The notes beneath the pieces were generated by a model. That model had not been told where the DNA came from, ran no database searches, and saw nothing but the letters and a program-made list of their open reading frames with translations. From Buxus sempervirens (taxonomy: Eukaryota; Streptophyta; Magnoliopsida; Buxales; Buxaceae), in NCBI GenBank assembly GCA_947561395.2, contig OX387185.1, forward strand, positions 39,442,602 to 39,506,601: a stretch of DNA of 64,000 nt, given 5' to 3'. The translations under genes were made by a program, and so were the position numbers. Numbering within the stretch: position 1 is the first letter of the stretch; each line of letters begins with the position of its first letter. Below are positions 58,226 through 64,000 of this stretch, in pieces.

Positions 58226-58421
58226 GATGAAATCGTCTACCGCAAGACTGTGTAGCAGACATTTGCAACTACATGAGATGTTGTCACGTGCAACATCTCA
58301 CGGCCTATGTTTTTCAAGATAAAAGTGTATTTTCACATTGATAAATGTAAAAAAACACAAACCGTATCTCACGGAGGCTGCAAATGTCTACCACACAGTC
58401 TTGCAGCAGATGATTTCAATC
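58226..58421. mobile_element. ~196-bp MITE
   Basis: TIRs of about 45-50 bp: left TGAAATCGTCTACCGCAAGA and right, reversed, TGAAATCATCTGCTGCAAGA, both continuing CTGTGTnGnAGACATTTGCA. The core includes GAGAT.. /..ATCTCACGG inverted phrases. No coding sequence. Confidence 0.75.
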
Positions 58422-60211
58422 CTCCTATATAGACATGGCAAAATAATAAAAAATTTAATATATTTGAAATTTCGAAAAAGGTGAAACGATTCAATTCGGC
58501 TACAGTTTCAAGAATATAAAAATTAAACGGTTTTGATTTTATAATTAGTAAACCTTAGCATTTACGATTCAGTTATGGTTTTCATTGGAAATTTACCCGT
58601 TGCCATGCCTAACACCGAAGTTACCGAACCCACCTCGTATGAACTCTCTGAAATTTTGAGCATAGACGAACCTTATTATTAATGGTATCTCTAAAGAAAT
58701 CAAGAACCCTAATAAGGAAAGAGACAGAGGGGAAAAAAAGTAAGTAGTTAGTAGATCCGGAATAGGACTAGCCCGTAATAGCGGCAGGCAAAGGAGCAGC
58801 AGAAAGTTGAGGATGATGTGACCCCACTGCCAGTCGCCATCACCTTATTAAGGAAGGCTATTGGTGGTGATTTGACTGAAATATGAGACAAATGGAAAAT
58901 CGAGAAGAACAACGTTTTAGATTTCAATGACCACTTGCAGTTTCTTTTCAAATCTACTTACTTAGAAAGCATTTATAATGTAATAACGAATAATAAATAC
59001 TTAGAAAGCATTAATATTTTCCTTTTAGCGCTTTGATCTACTTATGTAGTTTTAGTTCTGTTGGAAACATTAACAATGTAAGATCAAATTTCAAATCATC
59101 ACAATGTTGAATGTACTATAGACAGATATGAGCTTTTTCTCTTCTCCATTTTTGCATACTGATAATACTTACTAAAGCATCCAGATCCAAGAAGGTTCAG
59201 GCTCACGCATCAAACAACATTTGGAAGACGACATTTGAAGAGCTGGAATGAATACCCTCTCCTCCATGGCCCGTTAGTCAGGTACTTATTAAGAGATCTT
59301 TAGAAGACTTTCTGGTCATTGTAGGAGTGAGGTACTTATCTAAGGGCAATGGAGATCATCATTTTGCAGCCTTTGTCATATCTGATGAAATCGATTAATT
59401 AGTCATAAAGCTGAGATATCCAAATGGAAAGCAATTTTGAAGGGAAGATGTATGATCCATTGAGATGATCCTCAGTATTTATCAGCTATACTGTTTTAAT
59501 ATGATCAAATTCAACAACCCCATAAGACAGACATGTACAGAAGAAGAAGGGTCTACAGTCCATTGATGATTCCTGTAGTGTATAGGAAGATACTTGGAGA
59601 GTTTTTTTTTTTTTTAGCTCATTTGTATGTTCCATACGAGACATATACGAGTACCTGGAGCTTTAAATGGTCTTTATTGTAGTTTATTTTGTTCTTTCAT
59701 TTATTATGTTAGAAGCTAAGCTATTCATAAGCCAGAATTAAATTTTCCTCATGCCCCACCTGGTTACTAGAATAAATTAATTAAATGTTTTTCTTTATGA
59801 CTTTAAGTAAAGATTTTCTTGATAAATGGATTTATTTTGTAAGATGCACTTATTTTTGTTTTTTATTCCTTGTCAGAACTTATTTTTAGCATTTTTTTTC
59901 CTTTTTTTTTTTTAGTTTTTGTTTTTGTATGGATCTAAATAAAAGACAAGGCTTTGATATGGTTAATTTGGATAAAATGAAAAGGTAAGTGCTTTAATGC
60001 ATATGTTTACCAAACACTTTCCTTTACTAAAAAGCTCCATCTATCTTATCAAGTGCTTAAATGCATATGTTTACCCAACACCATTTTTTTACAACTATAG
60101 ATAAGTATTTAAATAAGTCAACTTATCTTTTAAGTACTTATCTATAAGCACTAGCAATCCCAAACGACACCTTAGGTTGACAGCTTGCATCCCAAAGGGC
60201 CCCACCATAAC

Positions 60212-60255
<44 letters not shown>

Positions 60256-61025
60256 GCTCTCTCCATCTGTCACCTCTCTCTCTCTCTCTCTCTTTCTCTC
60301 TCCACTAGTTGTTCATTCACATGACATAGCAGAATGTAAATAAAGCAAGATCAAGAAAGATGGTGCAACATTGTTCTTCAGTGTAATCTCTGCAATTTGG
60401 TACCCTTTTGGTCGTTCTGATTACCCTTAGAATTACATAGTAATTTGCACACGTTCTAACGATTTTTTGGAGGAGAACCCCACATATACTACATGCTTCT
60501 AAGTTTCTTTCAAAGTAGTTGATGAGAAGATAATGGATTTTGATGTTTTCAATCATGTCAATAAGAGTTTCTTGCTAGGGTTTGAGCAAGTAGCCGGAAA
60601 AATGAGTATAGGAAGACAAAGGAGGCAATGAAGATTGACTAATCTTGCAGCTTATCGAGCTTCCAATCTAGCCATGAACTTTATTCCATATTTCTATATA
60701 CGATTTTGTTCTTAGGACTTCCCTATATTCCTCGCGGACGTTTAACTTGCCCCCCCAAGTTACTAACTTGTTCTAGTGCAGATCCACCTAAGAAACCGCA
60801 AAGTTCCACATAAAAAATCTGTTCTAAAATTCATTGATTTGCAGCTAAAATCTCCATTAAAAATACTAAAGGAAAAGAAAACCATAACCCATTCCATTTA
60901 AAAAGCTCAAACTAATTAATTCATAAGCCTGATCATCTGGTTGGGCTGGCTTGGATAAAGATCATATCACTTATGTGTGACCTCTGACCCAGCCTGAGCC
61001 CGCCCAAGCTTGCCCAATGATCAGT
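58422..61025. other. Gene-free interval with (CT)n microsatellite
   Basis: 59990-60175 has TAAGTACTTATC/GCACTTA phrases and ends CCCAAACGACACC, typical of a small hAT-like MITE, but limits are uncertain. A (CT)n tract lies at 60215-60302. No supported gene. Confidence 0.45.
60215..60302. repeat. (CT)n microsatellite, interrupted
   Basis: Two CT blocks separated by about 25 bp of mixed sequence. Confidence 0.9.
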
Positions 61026-62626
61026 TGTAGCACCTCGAATCCAAATATATTCCTCATGAATAATACAAACCCGAAGTGCTAGCTCTGTGGCCCGAAACAA
61101 AATAAAAATCCAAAATTTATAATAATTCCATATCAGAGTACGCCAAATTTAAAACAACTTTCTAATATTTCAATAATAGTGGAAGACTTCAAAATAACTC
61201 TCAATTGTATATACATCAGATCTGAATATGTAAAGACAACTAACAACTCTCAACTCACTCTTATAATGACAATGTACAATTTAAACTAAAAGTCAACCTA
61301 AACAATTAACCAACAATTAATCAAGAATAGTAATTCCACAAAGTACAAGGCATTGTTCTAAACCAACAGCTATACTCTCAATAATCCCCACTGTTCGTCC
61401 TTTCCAAGCATATCTGAAAACAAAACATTAAAAACACGGGGTGAGATATAAAATCCCAGTAAGTAGCAACATTCATGAATAAAACAGTCCATGTTGCTAT
61501 CTTTCAAAATACAATTCATGAGGTATAATAATAACAATAAATCCAGCTAATCAAAATTCATAGGTAATAATCAATTAACGAATATTTTCCAAAACAATTC
61601 AAATCCAAACCATATAGTCAATCTCATCATGAGAATCAATCTAAGCCAAACAGTTGTGACATCACAGGAATCATGAAATATGACCATTTTGAAAGGTCAA
61701 GATCTAGTCCCAACAAATCCAGTCTAAAAACATGCTACAACATATCCGGCCATATCATCACCCTCATGGTGGAAATATAAGAAACATCATCCTCATGGTG
61801 GAAATATAGTAGACCTCACCCTCATGGTGGAAGTGGAATTGTTGCAGCTCATCCCTCATGGAAGGCCTCTCCATCATAGAGGAAATGCATAAAGGACATG
61901 GACTTAATCCTAACAAAAATAGACAAACTTCACTACTAGCTAAACTATGGATCCATAACAAGCTAATCCCGCTAAGATACAAATAAAATCAAAACATATG
62001 ATCCTCATTACCAAAACATAGGTGTAATGCCCTCATGACAAAATAATCAGAATTTACAGCCCTCATGGCCAATTATAAATAAACATGACCCTCATGGTCA
62101 AATCAAATTTAATAGTGCCATCTTGGTAAACCACTCCTTCATGGAGATAAATTCATGCTTATTGCCCTCATGACAAAGATACACTCCATCATGGAGGAAA
62201 TTAATATGTAGAAAATATCTCCATCATGGAGAAAACCAATGTTCATTAAAACTGTCAAATCCAAGAAATATGCTCAATCTACCTAAAACCATAGGAAAAC
62301 ATTTTCTTACTGTTCCAAAACTTAAAAAATCTTTAAAACATAATTTAACAAGTATTGAAACCAACCAATTCACAAACGAATCAAATCTAAAGTCAAATTC
62401 CCTCTTGGAACCAAAACAAAAGCTATTTTAGTAGAACGTACCCAAAATCTTGTATAATTTTTATAAAATCATCCAGCCACTAAAAATCACTCATAAACGC
62501 CCAAATCTTATTTTCACATGTGTTGGATTTGATCAAAAATCATTTTATAGTTAAAATCTAGGTATTTTCCCAAAATTTAGAAATCTGGCTTGGGCGCTCA
62601 ATGTTGCTTTCGAGCCACATCCCAGG
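61026..62626 (+). mobile_element. Partial gypsy-type LTR (fourth member of group)
   Basis: Starts TGTAGCACCTCGAATCC and shares GTGGCCCGAAACAAAAT-, CAGTAAGTAGCAA- and CTATGGATCCATAACAAGCTA-type blocks with 34008-36732 and 2158-7628. No right end before 62627, where a Copia LTR begins, so this LTR is either interrupted there or continues beyond the window. It carries its own expanded CCTCATGG repeats. Confidence 0.65.
61758..62235. repeat. CCTCATGG-type subrepeats
   Basis: CCCTCATGG, CTCCATCATGGAGG and variants occur about a dozen times, several as local palindromes (CTCCATCATGGAG). They lie in the part of the LTR where relatives carry other short repeats. Confidence 0.8.
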
Positions 62627-63410
62627 TGTCTTGGGTTTCTGAGATTTCTAAATCTCAGGGCCCTTTCTCTATGTTATTGAACACACACAATTAACAAAAC
62701 AATAAAGAGACACAAGTATTATACAAGGAAACCCTAGATTTCCATCTAGGTAAAACCTCGGGTCCTTTTTAGGAAGACCACGCTTGAAGAATCAATCCAC
62801 TATGAAAAGATTAATACATGAGTGTTAGATCTACAATAAATCACATTTAAAATAAACCTCACTCTTAGTTGATTCCACAACCAATCAATCCACAGCTCTT
62901 GATCTTCCAATCTTCTTGGCAGCTCCAAGAATTCACAACCACTCCTTGAATGTCTCCAGGTTGTGAATTCAAATCTGTTCCAGATCTGAATTTGCTGATC
63001 TTCAAAGCTTTCTCAGCCCTTGAAGCAACCCATCAGCATCACCTCACTTCTCTCACGAGTTCCTCTCTTTCACCCAAGATTCACTCGTTCAAAAGCCCTT
63101 CTTTCTGTCTCAAGATCACCTTTTATCTCTGAGTTGACAGCTCCTCTAACCACCTGAGAATAACCTCTTCCCAAAAATTCCAACAACCTAACAGAATATA
63201 TCAGAGGTAGTTTTCAACCTCATATTCTGTTATAGTTGTAGCTACACCAGGTTACTATTAAACTTGTATGTAACAACTTAAAACAACATCAAGATCAGAT
63301 CTAATCATCTTTTCTTCACTTACCTGCAACTCAACACTTAAACGAACTTTATTAGAATTAATGACACTTTGTCATCCAATTGTCATAAAGGAAAAGAAAT
63401 TTTCCCAACA
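62627..63410 (-). repeat. Copia 3' LTR
   Basis: Bounded by TG at 62627 and CA at 63409-63410. The left border is less certain because the partner LTR is not in the window. The right border is fixed by the adjoining polypurine tract. Confidence 0.7.
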
Positions 63411-63424
63411 ATCTCCCCCTTGAC
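63411..63424 (-). other. Copia polypurine tract
   Basis: On the - strand TCAAGGGGGAGAT directly precedes the LTR start TGTTGGG. It primes plus-strand DNA synthesis in LTR elements. Confidence 0.8.
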
Positions 63425-64000
63425 AATTGCATGACAAAACCTTACAAGAGAATATATGAAAGAATACAATGAACAAATATATTCAGTTGTATGCATAGAG
63501 ATTGAACTCATAAAAATAAAAATAAAAATCAAATTCAATTCAGCATCAGCATCAAGCTAGAATCTACAACATCCACATCAACAAAAATGGAAACATTCAC
63601 AACCACATTACCTTAGTAACAGTCCATATCACAACAGTAGCATCTAAGATAAGTAAACTAAAAGAAATCAGTATACAAGTTAAAGATCAGTGCATCAGGA
63701 TTGTTTATTGTAAAGATTGTTTATCATATCATCTCCCCCTTTAGGAACATCTCCCCCTCAAGTCAAGTCCACCTCTCCATCAGCTCTAGCAGTAACACTT
63801 CGTCAGCTCCCCCTCAAGATAGCTCCCCCTCAAGACAAATGCTATTACAAGTACTATTCTCCCCCTTTTGTCATGCAAGGACTCAATAGATACAAGTGCT
63901 TAACAAGACAAATCATATCAAGTTTAATGCAAGATGTAAGTACAATATTCTTTGATTAAAAAGAAACAAAACTATGAGGATAAATTCCACTCATCGAATG

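Larger units (their letters stand above)
62627..64000 (-). mobile_element. Copia-type LTR retrotransposon, 3' end, minus strand, continues past window
   Basis: The 3' LTR is 62627-63410 (784 bp), read on the - strand as TGTTGGGAAAATTTC to CCCAAGACA. Just internal is TGTCAAGGGGGAGAT, the polypurine tract typical of SIRE/Maximus-like and related plant Copia elements. The internal part visible (63411-64000) is non-coding and has further CTCCCCCT tracts at about 63733, 63753, 63811, 63832 and 63859. The coding region and 5' LTR are beyond the window, so whether it is whole cannot be judged. Confidence 0.75.

Overview
This window is nuclear DNA of a flowering plant, most likely a eudicot. It is dominated by transposable elements and carries very few host genes. 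The evidence is a Tat-lineage Ty3/gypsy retrotransposon with plant-type paired RNase H domains, antisense genes with the plant mobile domain (PMD), Copia LTRs with an initiator-Met primer site, a CACTA element, several MITEs, and a captured 11S globulin (legumin) seed-storage gene. I could not assign a species.

Region 1 (1-26 kb) is an old, much interrupted Tat-type Ty3/gypsy element on the + strand: gag, protease, reverse transcriptase, two RNase H domains and integrase. Two solo-LTR-like insertions split it (2158-7628 and 7940-14787). Each of these was later hit by a second, 3.1 kb solo LTR (3359-6478 and 8210-11285), in opposite orientations. The nesting gives a relative order of three insertion layers. 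Downstream of integrase lie two tandem antisense units (19849-22466 and 22894-25815), each with a PMD followed by low-complexity and coiled-coil-like sequence.

Region 2 (27-50 kb) holds a segmental duplication. Copies at 27.1-28.1 kb and 49.3-50.3 kb each keep a small intact ORF of 83 or 90 codons, the best host-gene candidates here. A third partial copy at 43.8-45.2 kb carries a truncated Copia element. Between them are a 22-bp minisatellite that flips orientation halfway (29.8-30.7 kb), several TIR elements, another solo LTR (34008-36732), and a MULE-like element with about 360-bp TIRs enclosing a broken genomic 11S globulin fragment (37889-40367).

Region 3 (50-64 kb) is AT-rich and gene-poor. 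It contains a complete non-autonomous CACTA element (53170-56586, TSD TGG), a small MITE, a fourth member of the gypsy-type LTR group (from 61026), and the 3' end of a minus-strand Copia element running off the window (62627 onward). I found no tRNA, rRNA, CRISPR or prokaryotic-type system.
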